Counted from the stretch's first letter, positions 23,419-30,073 are shown. The stretch: DNA of 64,000 bases from Geodermatophilus arenarius (GCF_042654585.1 NZ_JBHSGR010000005.1:138673-202672); one strand, 5' to 3'. Made by a program: numbers and translations. Notes: generated by a model from the sequence alone, not told the origin.

Positions 23419-24873
23419 TCAGTCCGGCAGGTCGTCCTCGTCGAGGGCACCGGCCGCCACCAGCACCTCGGTGGCGGCCGGGAGGTCGGCCAGCGCCTGC
23501 GCCAGGTCGGCGGGCGTGGCGATCGTCCACGCGTTGAGCTGGACGTAGCAGCGCAGCGCCGCGTCGAACTCCGCGGCGCCGGCGGCCTCGCGGGCGGCCA
23601 GCAGCGCGGCGCCGCCCTTGGCGTAGACGACGTCGAAGTAGCTGCCGCTGTCGGAGAACTCGTCCATCGCCGCGCCCACGTCGCCCGGGGCGGCCAGGGT
23701 CGCGTCGAGCCGCTCCCGGGACACGTCGCCGTCGCTCTCGGCGTAGGTGGCGAAGGCCTCGTCGAGCCACGGGTCGCGGAACTGCGAGTCGCCGACCATC
23801 CCGTAGAACCACATGTGCGCGACCTCGTGCTCGAGCACGACCCGGCTGGCGCCGGCGAGCAGGATCGAGCTCGGGTACTCGATGCCGCCGCCCTGGTCCG
23901 GCAGCAGCGGCACCGTGAGGGTGTCGTACGGGAAGGGGCCGAACCGGTCGGCGAGGGCGGTCACGTCCTCGCTGGCCCAGTCGGCGAGCTCGCCCGGGCC
24001 GGTCCGCGAGTCCGGCAGCACCCCGGTGGTGATCTCGACGCCGCCCGGCGAGGTGAGGGTGGCGGTCCGGAACTCCCCGGCGGCGACGCTGACGTCGCGG
24101 GCGACCGGCTCGTGCGAGGTCCAGGTGCGCCGGCCGTCCTCGGGCGCGGAGGGCTCGTCCTGGTCGCCGGTCATCAGGACGACGAGGTCCTCGGGCGCCG
24201 AGACGCTGATCGTGGTGTCGGCGACCGGGCTGGTGGCGGTCTCGCCGATGATGCCGACGAACGGGTCGCGCGCCCAGCCCACGCCGGGCTCCCAGGCCAG
24301 CAGCGGGAACCCGCTGGCCCACCAGGACACGTCCTCGGCCGTGCCGAGCCGCTCGAAGCCGCTGCCGCCGAGGGAGACGGTGAAGTCCAGCTCCACCTCG
24401 GTGGACTCGCCGGCCGGGAGCTCGCCGTCGAGCTGGAGCACGTAGAGCCCGCCCGGCCCCTCGGCGCCGGCGTCCTCGTACCCGGCCTGGTCGACGTCGT
24501 CGCCGCGGACGTCGTCGACGGTGATCCTGTTGCCGAGCTCGGCCGCACCGGGGCTGTTGGGCACCAGCCGGAACACCATCTCGTCGGTGGCGCGGTCCGG
24601 GGTGAAGACGACGTTCTCGGTGCCGGTGACGGTGCGCCCGTCGTCGGAGAGCCGGAACTCCAGGTCGACGACGGGGCGGTCGGGGTCGGGCTCGGCGCGC
24701 TCGGCCGGGCAGCTCGGGGCGTCGTCGCCACCGGTGTCCCCCTGCTGGCCCGGGGACGACGGCGCCGCCGACGGGGTGTCGTCCGCGGCGAGCGTCTCGG
24801 TGAAGGAGGTGCCGCAGCCGGCCAGCAGGAGCAGGGCCGCGGCCGCGGCCGGCACTGCCCGCCGGGGGGTCAT
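23419..24873 (-). CDS. M1 family (gluzincin) metallopeptidase, lipoprotein
   Basis: This is a 484-residue exported zinc peptidase. It has a lipobox LLLAGC with Cys20, a beta-rich N-terminal domain, substrate motif GGIEYPSS near residue 330, zinc motif HEVAH (349-353) and the third ligand Glu in DEAFATY (about 372). Compared with full M1 aminopeptidases (about 850 residues), the C-terminal helical domain is missing. The stop overlaps the hadB end region (24870-24873), so it may be cotranscribed with hadA-hadB. Substrate is unknown. Confidence 0.82.
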   Translation of the reverse strand: MTPRRAVPAAAAALLLLAGCGTSFTETLAADDTPSAAPSSPGQQGDTGGDDAPSCPAERAEPDPDRPVVDLEFRLSDDGRTVTGTENVVFTPDRATDEMVFRLVPNSPGAAELGNRITVDDVRGDDVDQAGYEDAGAEGPGGLYVLQLDGELPAGESTEVELDFTVSLGGSGFERLGTAEDVSWWASGFPLLAWEPGVGWARDPFVGIIGETATSPVADTTISVSAPEDLVVLMTGDQDEPSAPEDGRRTWTSHEPVARDVSVAAGEFRTATLTSPGGVEITTGVLPDSRTGPGELADWASEDVTALADRFGPFPYDTLTVPLLPDQGGGIEYPSSILLAGASRVVLEHEVAHMWFYGMVGDSQFRDPWLDEAFATYAESDGDVSRERLDATLAAPGDVGAAMDEFSDSGSYFDVVYAKGGAALLAAREAAGAAEFDAALRCYVQLNAWTIATPADLAQALADLPAATEVLVAAGALDEDDLPD

Positions 24874-25298
24874 GCCAGTGCGACGGTGGCGCGGGCGAGG
24901 GACAGCACCTTCTCGCCGCCGCTGGTGACCGTGAGGTCCACGCGCACCCGGCCGCCGTCGAGGACGGCGCCCACCTTCCCGCGGACGGTGACCTCGGCGC
25001 CGGTGTCGTCGTCGGGCACGACCACCGGGCGGCCGAAGCGGACCTGGTACTCGACGACGGCGCCGGGGTCGCCGGCCCAGTCGGTCACAGCGCGGGCGGC
25101 CAGGCCCATCGTGAGCATCCCGTGGGCGATGACGCCGGGCAGGCCGACGCCGGTGGCGACCCGGTCGCTCCAGTGGATCGGGTTGAGGTCACCGGAGGCG
25201 CCGGCGTAGCGGACGAGGTCCGCGCGGGTGACCCGGTGCGTCTGCTCGGGCAGTTCGGTGCCGACGGCGACGTCGGCGGCCCGCAGCCGGGCGCTCAC
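24870..25298 (-). CDS. hadB: MaoC-like (R)-hydroxyacyl dehydratase, HadB type
   Basis: This 142-residue hotdog-fold protein carries the hydratase-2 motif YAGASGDLNPIHWSD (catalytic Asp and His) followed by GVIAHGMLTMG. Together with the preceding gene it matches the HadA-HadB pair that in mycobacteria dehydrates (3R)-hydroxyacyl-ACP in FAS-II and is likewise found beside rpmG, tRNA-Trp and nusG. It is the catalytic partner. Overlaps the preceding gene by 4 bases. No hadC is present here. Confidence 0.85.
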   Translation of the reverse strand: MSARLRAADVAVGTELPEQTHRVTRADLVRYAGASGDLNPIHWSDRVATGVGLPGVIAHGMLTMGLAARAVTDWAGDPGAVVEYQVRFGRPVVVPDDDTGAEVTVRGKVGAVLDGGRVRVDLTVTSGGEKVLSLARATVALA

Positions 25299-25741
25299 GC
25301 CGTCCCCCGCGCCACGAGCATCGAGGTGGCGGTGCAGACGGCCTCGCCGTCCTCGGTGACGACGTCGACGCGGGTGGTGAGCAGGTCGTTGCCGGCCACG
25401 CTGCGCACGGCCTCGATGGTCGTGGTGCTCACCAGCCGGTCCCCGGCGCGGATCGGCCGGTGGTGGGTGAAGCGCTGCTCGCCGTGCACCACCCGGCTGT
25501 AGTCGAGGGCCACGTCGGGGTCGGCGAGCACGACGTCGGCGGCGCCCAGGGTGACCACGATGGCGAAGGTGGGCGGCGCGACGACGTCGGGGTGCCCGAG
25601 CGCGCGGGCGGCGTCGGGGTCGGTGTGCACCGGGTCGGCCGCGCCGACGGCGGCGGCGAACTCGGCGATCTTGGCGCGACCGACCTCGTAGACGGCGGAG
25701 GGCGGGTAGCCGCGCCCGACCAGTCCTGCGTCCAGCGCCAC
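25295..25741 (-). CDS. hadA: MaoC-like dehydratase subunit, HadA type
   Basis: This 148-residue FAS1-type MaoC/hotdog protein (PSAVYEVGRAKIAEFAAAVGAADPVHTDPDAA) should form a heterodimer with HadB. At the place of the catalytic Asp the sequence is GAADPVH rather than GDLNPIH, consistent with a non-catalytic, substrate-holding subunit as known for mycobacterial HadA. I chose GTG 25741 because GGGAGGG is just upstream; the longer frame overlaps rpmG. Confidence 0.83.
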   Translation of the reverse strand: MALDAGLVGRGYPPSAVYEVGRAKIAEFAAAVGAADPVHTDPDAARALGHPDVVAPPTFAIVVTLGAADVVLADPDVALDYSRVVHGEQRFTHHRPIRAGDRLVSTTTIEAVRSVAGNDLLTTRVDVVTEDGEAVCTATSMLVARGTA

Positions 25742-25773
25742 TCCCGCCCTCCCTCGCTCCTCGCGGACCGGCG

Positions 25774-25938
25774 TCAGCGGGTCTCGCGGTGGACCGTGTG
25801 CTTCTTGTCCCGCGGGCAGTACTTCTTCAGCTCGAGCCGGTCGGGGTCGTTCCGCCGGTTCTTGCGGGTGATGTAGTTGCGGCTCTTGCACTCCTGGCAG
25901 GCCAGGGTGATCTTCGGACGGACGTCGGTGGCTGCCAC
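25774..25938 (-). CDS. rpmG: 50S ribosomal protein L33
   Basis: This small 54-residue protein (AATDVRPKITLACQECKSRNY ... NRRNDPDRLELKKYCPRDKKH) is L33. It keeps the first CxxC pair (CQEC) but the second pair is reduced to CPRD, so only three of four zinc ligands remain. Starts at GTG 25938 with GAGGAG 9 nt upstream. It lies between hadA and a tRNA pair. Confidence 0.93.
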   Translation of the reverse strand: MAATDVRPKITLACQECKSRNYITRKNRRNDPDRLELKKYCPRDKKHTVHRETR

Positions 25939-26007
25939 GGGGCACTCCTCGCCTTGTGCGGACCGGCCCGGAGGCCGGGGACCGTGGCGGCGGGTGCCGA
26001 CACGGCG

Positions 26008-26032
26008 ACGGACCCCGGGGTACGGGGTCCGT
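26008..26032 (-). terminator. Terminator after the tRNA pair
   Basis: ACGGACCCC (26008-26016) and GGGGTCCGT (26024-26032) form a perfect 9-bp stem with 7-nt loop, 7 bases beyond the 3' end of tRNA-Met. Confidence 0.7.
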
Positions 26033-26038
26033 CTGGGG

Positions 26039-26112
26039 TAGCGGTGACCGGATTTGAACCGGTGACACAGCGATTATGAGCCGCTTGCTCTGCCAGGCTG
26101 AGCTACACCGCC
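26039..26112 (-). tRNA. tRNA-Met (CAT)
   Basis: Acceptor GGCGGTG/CACCGCT (one G-T pair), D-arm GCTCAGCCTGGCAGAGC, anticodon loop CTCATAA (CAT) and T-loop GTTCAAATC. The ordinary Watson-Crick/wobble first pair G-T rather than an unpaired C1-A72 points to the elongator form. Cotranscribed with tRNA-Thr. Confidence 0.95.
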
Positions 26113-26157
26113 GGGAAGACCGCGCGGCCCGGTCTCGCGACAGGACCGGTGGGTCGG

Positions 26158-26230
26158 AGCCCCTTTACGGAATCGAACCGTAGACCTTCTCCTTACCATG
26201 GAGACGCTCTGCCGACTGAGCTAAAGGGGC
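26158..26230 (-). tRNA. tRNA-Thr (GGT)
   Basis: Acceptor GCCCCTT paired with AAGGGGC, D-arm GCTCAGTCGGCAGAGC, anticodon stem TCTCC/GGAGA with loop ATGGTAA (anticodon GGT), T-loop GTTCGATTC. It lies 45 bases upstream of tRNA-Met in the same orientation. Confidence 0.96.
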
Positions 26231-26251
26231 GTGCTCACTGAGCCGGAGGGA

Positions 26252-26257
26252 ACTCTA
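26252..26257 (-). promoter_or_regulatory. -10 element of the tRNA-Thr/tRNA-Met promoter
   Basis: TAGAGT on the minus strand ends 22 bases upstream of the tRNA-Thr 5' end, the usual leader length for tRNA transcripts. No clear -35 was seen. Confidence 0.4.
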
Positions 26258-26280
26258 CCCCACCGTCTCCGGCGGTCTCG

Positions 26281-26296
26281 CACCCCCTCCGGGGTG
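26281..26296 (-). terminator. Short hairpin after the GGDEF/EAL gene
   Basis: CACCCC and GGGGTG form a 6-bp stem with a 4-nt loop 20 bases behind the stop codon. A second palindrome, GACTGT-A-ACAGTC (26305-26317), overlaps the stop codon itself. Together they probably end the transcript before the tRNA promoter. Confidence 0.4.
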
Positions 26297-26315
26297 TGCC
26301 AGACGACTGTAACAG

Positions 26316-28865
26316 TCAGGCGCGGACGAACAGCCGGCGGTGCTGGGCGCCGGGCGCGGCGGACCGGACACCGGTGCGCGCGAGCAGCCACTTCTCCAGC
26401 ATCTCGTCGGCCAGCGGCCGGCTGACCAGGAAGCCCTGGAGCTTGTCGCAGCCCATCTCGGTGAGCAGCTTGCGGGTCAGCTCGTCCTCGACGCCCTCGG
26501 CCACCACGCGCAGGCCGAGGTTGTGCGCGAGCTCGATGATCGAGCGGGCGATGAACGACTCGCCCTGGCTGGTGGACATCCCCAGCACGAAGGACTTGTC
26601 GATCTTCACCTCGTCGATCGGGAGCTGCCGCAGCTGCGACAGGGACGAGTAGCCGGTCCCGAAGTCGTCCATCGACAGCCGCAGGCCCAGGGCGTGCAGG
26701 TCGGTGAGGACGGTGCCCGAGCGGACCGAGTCGTCGACGACGCTGCCCTCGGTCAGCTCGAGGATGAGCAGCTCCCCCGGGACGCCGTGGCGGCGCAGCG
26801 CGCGCTGCACCCGCTCGACCAGGTCCGGCTCGGCCAGGCAGCGCGCGGAGAGGTTCACCGCGACCGACAGCGCGATGTCCTGGTTCAGCCACCGCCGGCA
26901 GCGGGCCAGCGCGAGGTCCAGCACGTGGTCGGTGAGCGGGCCGATGCGGCCGATCTGCTCGGCGAGGTGGATGAAGTCGTCCGGCGGGATCGCGCCGAAC
27001 CGCGGGTGCGCCCAGCGCACGAGGGTCTCCACCGAGACGATGTCGGAGGTCCGGGCGTCGATGATCGGCTGGAAGACGACGCTGATCTGCCCGTCGGCCA
27101 TGGCCTGCTCGAGCTCGGTGCCCAGCTGCAGGCGGCGCAGGCTCTGCTGGTCCAGCACCTGGTGGTAGCTGGCGACGCCGCCGCTCTCGGAGGCGGCCGC
27201 CAGCAGCGCGACGTCGGCCCGCTGCATGAGCGTGCCGGAGTCCGTGCCGTGGACCGGCGCGGCCGCCACGCCGATGGTCAGCGTGACCTCCAGGTCCAGG
27301 CCGGCGACCCGCGCCCGGGTGGAGGTGGCCTCGCGCAGCCGCCGGGCGGCCCGCTCGGTCGCCGGCAGGGACAGCCCCGGCAGGAGGACGGCGAACTGCT
27401 CGCCCTCCATCCGCGCGACGAGCGCGGCCGGCGGGGCGTGCTCGCGCAGCAGGCCGGCGGTGACCAGCAGCAGCTCGTCGGCCGCGGCGTGGCCGAGGGT
27501 GTCGACGATCTCGGTGTGGTTGTCCAGCGCGGCGAGCACCAGCCCGGCCCGCGCACCGACCGGGTCGGCGCCGAGCATCTGGTCGATCTCGGCGGCCAGC
27601 CGCTGCCGGTTGGGCAGCCCGGTCAGCCGGTCGTGGTCGGCGTCGTAGCGGATCTGGGTGAGCAGCTGCTGCTGGCGGATCGCCGCGTTGACGTGGGTCA
27701 GCATCGAGTCCAGCGCGGAGCGGTCGCTGCCGGAGAAGGAGACGACGTCGCTGCGCCGGTCGCACACCTCGAGGTAGCCGGGCTCGCCGGCCGCGGTCGC
27801 CACGGGGGCGCCGAGGACCTCCTGGGCGCCGCGGCGGGTCAGGGCGGCGGACTCGGCCGGCGTCGCGCGGCCGGCGGTCACCAGGACCGGCTCGGTGGAC
27901 CCGGGCGTCAGCACCCGCTGGCGCAGGACGTCCTCGGGGTCGGCCGGCCCGTCGTACCAGGTGACGCCGCCGTCGCCGGCCACGACCAGCCGCGGCGGCT
28001 CGTCGAGGTAGGGCGGCAGCCACAGCGCGACCTTGTCCGCGTTGAGCAGCTCCTTGACCGCGACCGCGATCTCGAGCGGCCCGTCCTCGTCGGGCGACAC
28101 GGACTCGATCCGCCGGGCGAAGTCGTAGATCTGCTCCAGCCCCTGCCCCGCCCGGGAGACCTGGGCGAACCGCCGGAACAGCAGGATGACGGCCACCGCC
28201 GCGGGGGCGATGAGGAAGGCCGCCCAGCCGGTCCGGGCGTTGAGGAGGGCGGCCACCAGCCCGACGGAGACGGCGAAGGGAGCGACGACCCCGATCGGGA
28301 GCAACAGCTCCTTCCACAGCCGCCACGTGGGGTTGCCACCGCTGAGTCGGATGGCCGCCACGACGAGGGGAGCGCCCACGAGGTCGGCGACCAGGACGGC
28401 GACCAGGAGGCTCACCCAGCTGAGCGGGTCCTCCAGCGCCCCGAACGGCAGCACCTGCAGCACGGTGACGGCCGCAGCCACCTCGATGACGGCGACCGCG
28501 AGGTTGTAGACCATCTTCGCCCAGGCGTAGCGCTGGTAGGCCATGCTCGCGCCGAGCCCGACCACCCGGGCCACCGCTGCCCAGACGCCGCCGAACTCGA
28601 CGAGCGCGATCGTCAGGGCGAGCTCGCTCACCGACCACGCCACCGTCTGGCGCCGGAACTCCACGTGCAGGGAGACCATGTCGGTGGCGAAGAAGGCCGC
28701 CACGACGACGAGGAAGGGCGCCAGCCGGAACTCGGCCGGCGCGGCGGGGAAGACCAGCAGGCCGGCGACCGTCGCGAGGACGACGCCGGCGGCGGCGATC
28801 ACGCCCAGGGGCAGCAGCGCGCCGACACGACGGGGCGTGACACGCGCGCGACTCGCCAAGGTCAT
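26316..28865 (-). CDS. Membrane-bound GGDEF/EAL protein (c-di-GMP phosphodiesterase type)
   Basis: This 849-residue signalling protein has roughly six or seven membrane helices (residues 15-230), a GAF-like sensor region (about 240-400), a GGDEF domain (410-570) and an EAL domain (590-835). The GGDEF signature is degenerate (MEGEQF), so cyclase activity is unlikely. The EAL domain keeps the catalytic set: ETLVRW, NLSARC, ELTEGS, MDDFGTGYSS, EVKIDKSF, EGVE and GFLVSRPL. I infer a c-di-GMP phosphodiesterase with the GGDEF part as a GTP sensor. It lies downstream of the GAKWA-repeat peptide gene, from which a terminator separates it. Confidence 0.87.
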   Translation of the reverse strand: MTLASRARVTPRRVGALLPLGVIAAAGVVLATVAGLLVFPAAPAEFRLAPFLVVVAAFFATDMVSLHVEFRRQTVAWSVSELALTIALVEFGGVWAAVARVVGLGASMAYQRYAWAKMVYNLAVAVIEVAAAVTVLQVLPFGALEDPLSWVSLLVAVLVADLVGAPLVVAAIRLSGGNPTWRLWKELLLPIGVVAPFAVSVGLVAALLNARTGWAAFLIAPAAVAVILLFRRFAQVSRAGQGLEQIYDFARRIESVSPDEDGPLEIAVAVKELLNADKVALWLPPYLDEPPRLVVAGDGGVTWYDGPADPEDVLRQRVLTPGSTEPVLVTAGRATPAESAALTRRGAQEVLGAPVATAAGEPGYLEVCDRRSDVVSFSGSDRSALDSMLTHVNAAIRQQQLLTQIRYDADHDRLTGLPNRQRLAAEIDQMLGADPVGARAGLVLAALDNHTEIVDTLGHAAADELLLVTAGLLREHAPPAALVARMEGEQFAVLLPGLSLPATERAARRLREATSTRARVAGLDLEVTLTIGVAAAPVHGTDSGTLMQRADVALLAAASESGGVASYHQVLDQQSLRRLQLGTELEQAMADGQISVVFQPIIDARTSDIVSVETLVRWAHPRFGAIPPDDFIHLAEQIGRIGPLTDHVLDLALARCRRWLNQDIALSVAVNLSARCLAEPDLVERVQRALRRHGVPGELLILELTEGSVVDDSVRSGTVLTDLHALGLRLSMDDFGTGYSSLSQLRQLPIDEVKIDKSFVLGMSTSQGESFIARSIIELAHNLGLRVVAEGVEDELTRKLLTEMGCDKLQGFLVSRPLADEMLEKWLLARTGVRSAAPGAQHRRLFVRA

Positions 28866-28966
28866 CCGGATCTGTGAGGAGGGAAGAGGCGGCGCCGAGG
28901 CTAACAGCGCAGGCCGCCCCCCAGAACCGATCCGACCCCAAGGAGGGAGGGCGGACGCCCCACCCG

Positions 28967-28994
28967 TGACCCCGTCCCGATCGGGACGGGGTCA
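28967..28994 (-). terminator. Terminator of the GAKWA-repeat peptide gene
   Basis: A perfect 28-bp palindrome: TGACCCCGTCCCGA followed directly by its complement TCGGGACGGGGTCA. As RNA it makes a 12-bp stem with a GATC loop, starting 8 bases behind the peptide stop codon. It makes the micro-gene a monocistronic unit separate from the GGDEF/EAL gene. Confidence 0.75.
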
Positions 28995-29002
28995 GCCGCG
29001 GA

Positions 29003-29104
29003 TCAGGCCCACTTGGCTCCGCGAGCCCACTTCGCACCCCGGGCCCACTTGGCGCCCCGCGCCCACTTGGCCCCGCGAGCCCACTTCGCACCACGCTCGT
29101 TCAT
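29003..29104 (-). CDS. 33-residue GAKWA-repeat peptide (unknown function)
   Basis: This micro-gene encodes M-N-E-R followed by five GAKWA units joined by Arg: the hexapeptide GAKWAR four times, then GAKWA and stop. The peptide has 5 Trp, 5 Lys, 5 Arg and one acidic residue, so it is strongly cationic and Trp-rich with no signal sequence. The ATG is preceded by GAGGAGG at 5 nt, and a terminator follows the stop at once. The repeat copies differ at the DNA level only at third codon positions (Gly as GGT, GGG, GGC, GGA; Ala as GCG, GCC, GCT), so the amino-acid repeat, not the DNA repeat, appears to be conserved. I do not recognise the family. Possibilities are a nucleic-acid or nucleotide-binding peptide, a membrane-active peptide, or a modified peptide precursor; no maturation enzyme is seen nearby. 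Confidence 0.8.
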   Translation of the reverse strand: MNERGAKWARGAKWARGAKWARGAKWARGAKWA

Positions 29105-29127
29105 GACGCCTCCTCAGGCATGGAAAA

Positions 29128-29150
29128 GACAGCTGGCAGCTGCGGCTGTC
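29128..29150 (-). promoter_or_regulatory. Leader hairpin followed by TTTT upstream of the peptide gene
   Basis: On the minus strand GACAGC and GCTGTC form a 6-bp stem around an 11-nt loop, and TTTT follows directly. Such a T-run is rare in this 74% GC DNA. It lies 24-46 bases upstream of the peptide ATG and could be an attenuator or a structured leader. Confidence 0.35.
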
Positions 29151-29256
29151 ACCCAGGCGCGGGGGCAGAGCGTCGTTCGAGTACGGACCGCGCCCGGAAC
29201 CATCGTTGCCCTCACTCGGGCGAGGCAAGCACGGAGCATCACGAACGGGTGACGGG

Positions 29257-29273
29257 CCGTAGTGTCACTACGG
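29257..29273. promoter_or_regulatory. 17-bp palindrome (operator candidate 1)
   Basis: CCGTAGTG-T-CACTACGG is a perfect inverted repeat with 8-bp arms, located in the divergent region between the GAKWA-peptide gene (minus) and the Tad-like gene (plus). Shape and length fit a dimeric repressor site such as those of TetR or GntR families; no regulator gene of this kind is adjacent. Confidence 0.5.
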
Positions 29274-29279
29274 ACAGTG

Positions 29280-29295
29280 GTTGTTGATCAGCAAC
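29280..29295. promoter_or_regulatory. 16-bp palindrome (operator candidate 2)
   Basis: GTTG-T-TGATCA-G-CAAC is a palindrome with a single mismatched pair, 6 bases from the first palindrome. The two are unlike in sequence, so they may bind different proteins. Confidence 0.4.
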
Positions 29296-29377
29296 TCGTC
29301 ACCGGCACGGGTGACAGGTGGTGCCCGTGTGATCGACCGGGTCCGTGGACGGCGGTCCGCCGGAGCCGCGCCGCACC

Positions 29378-29383
29378 TACGCT
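29378..29383 (+). promoter_or_regulatory. -10 element for leaderless transcription of the Tad-like gene
   Basis: TACGCT is followed by 6 nt and then the GTG start, the typical spacing of actinobacterial leaderless transcripts. No ribosome binding site precedes that GTG, which supports the reading. Confidence 0.5.
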
Positions 29384-29389
29384 GCCGCC

Positions 29390-29833
29390 GTGCGGGGAGG
29401 CGGGAGGCCGGTCGGCGGCGAGGAGGAGCGCGGCTCCGCGATGCCGTGCGTCCTCGTCTGCTGGCTGGTGGCCGCCTTCATGGCGCTGGGTGCGGTCGCC
29501 GCGTCCGACGCCTTCCTCGAGCACCAGGACGTGCAGGCGGTGTGCGACGGCGCGGCACTGGCCGCCGCCAACCGGACCGACGAGGGGCGGGTCTACGCCA
29601 CGGGCGTGGGCACGGCGCTGCCCCTGACCGGCGAGACGGCGCGGGCCGCCGTCGCCGACCACCTGGCCGACGGCGGGACCGCCCTGGACGCCTGGTCGGC
29701 GGAGACCGACGGCACCGAGGTCACGGTCCGCTGCACGCGGTCGGTGCAGATCGCCTTCGGCTGGCTGTTCCTGGGCGGACGGCCGCTGGAGGTCACCGCG
29801 GTGGCCGGCGCGCAGGCGCCGACGCTGCCCTGA
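29390..29833 (+). CDS. Orphan Tad-like (TadE/TadG type) pilus-associated protein
   Basis: This is a 147-residue protein with a short polar N-terminus, a hydrophobic segment (MPCVLVCWLVAAFMALGAVAASDAF, about residues 19-43) and then HQDVQAVCDGAALAAANR, the pattern with which TadE/TadG-like proteins begin their outer part (usually LQxAADAAALAGA). The rest is a small beta-rich domain. It probably sits in the membrane with its C-terminus outside. Other tad/flp genes (ATPase TadA, RcpA, flp) are absent from the window, so it is an orphan here. Start chosen from the leaderless promoter; an alternative is the internal ATG at M19. Confidence 0.55.
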   Translation: MRGGGRPVGGEEERGSAMPCVLVCWLVAAFMALGAVAASDAFLEHQDVQAVCDGAALAAANRTDEGRVYATGVGTALPLTGETARAAVADHLADGGTALDAWSAETDGTEVTVRCTRSVQIAFGWLFLGGRPLEVTAVAGAQAPTLP

Positions 29834-29860
29834 GCCGGGGACGCGGGCCCGGAACGCGGG

Positions 29861-29892
29861 AGCGGCCCCCGACCTGCCGGTCGGGGGCCGCT
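29861..29892. terminator. Bidirectional terminator between Tad-like gene and tRNA-Tyr
   Basis: AGCGGCCCCCGACC and GGTCGGGGGCCGCT form a perfect 14-bp stem with a TGCC loop. It lies 28 bases after the Tad-like gene (plus) and 11 bases after tRNA-Tyr (minus), so it can serve both. Confidence 0.8.
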
Positions 29893-29902
29893 CTGCGAGG
29901 GG

Positions 29903-29984
29903 TGGCGGGTGAAGGATTCGAACCTTCGTAGGCTAAGCCGACGGATTTACAGTCCGCTCCCATTGGCCACTCGGGCAACCCGCC
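29903..29984 (-). tRNA. tRNA-Tyr (GTA)
   Basis: Class II tRNA of 82 nt with acceptor GGCGGGT/ACCCGCC, anticodon loop CTGTAAA (anticodon GTA), a long variable arm and T-loop GTTCGAATC. No encoded CCA. Confidence 0.96.
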
Positions 29985-30073
29985 GTGGACCCACGGGGAG
30001 AGCGTACAAGACGGGCCGGCGACGGCCCGACGAGGTCCCGTCGCGGGTCCTCCGCGCGGGGTGAGGAGCAGAC

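Noticed and set aside
22086..23450. 454-codon minus-strand frame opposite the aminotransferase
   Set aside because: Antisense shadow; the plus strand has a complete PLP enzyme.
26340..28877. 845-codon plus-strand frame opposite the GGDEF/EAL gene
   Set aside because: Antisense shadow with no motif; the minus strand carries clear GGDEF and EAL domains.
29003..29104. CRISPR array
   Set aside because: The 18-bp units are contiguous without spacers and vary at codon third positions; this is a coding repeat.
29013..29252. Plus-strand frame with APRAHF/L repeats opposite the GAKWA peptide
   Set aside because: It is the reverse complement of the same repeats, lacks a ribosome site and runs on into unrelated sequence, whereas the minus-strand frame has ribosome site, clean repeat ends, stop and terminator.
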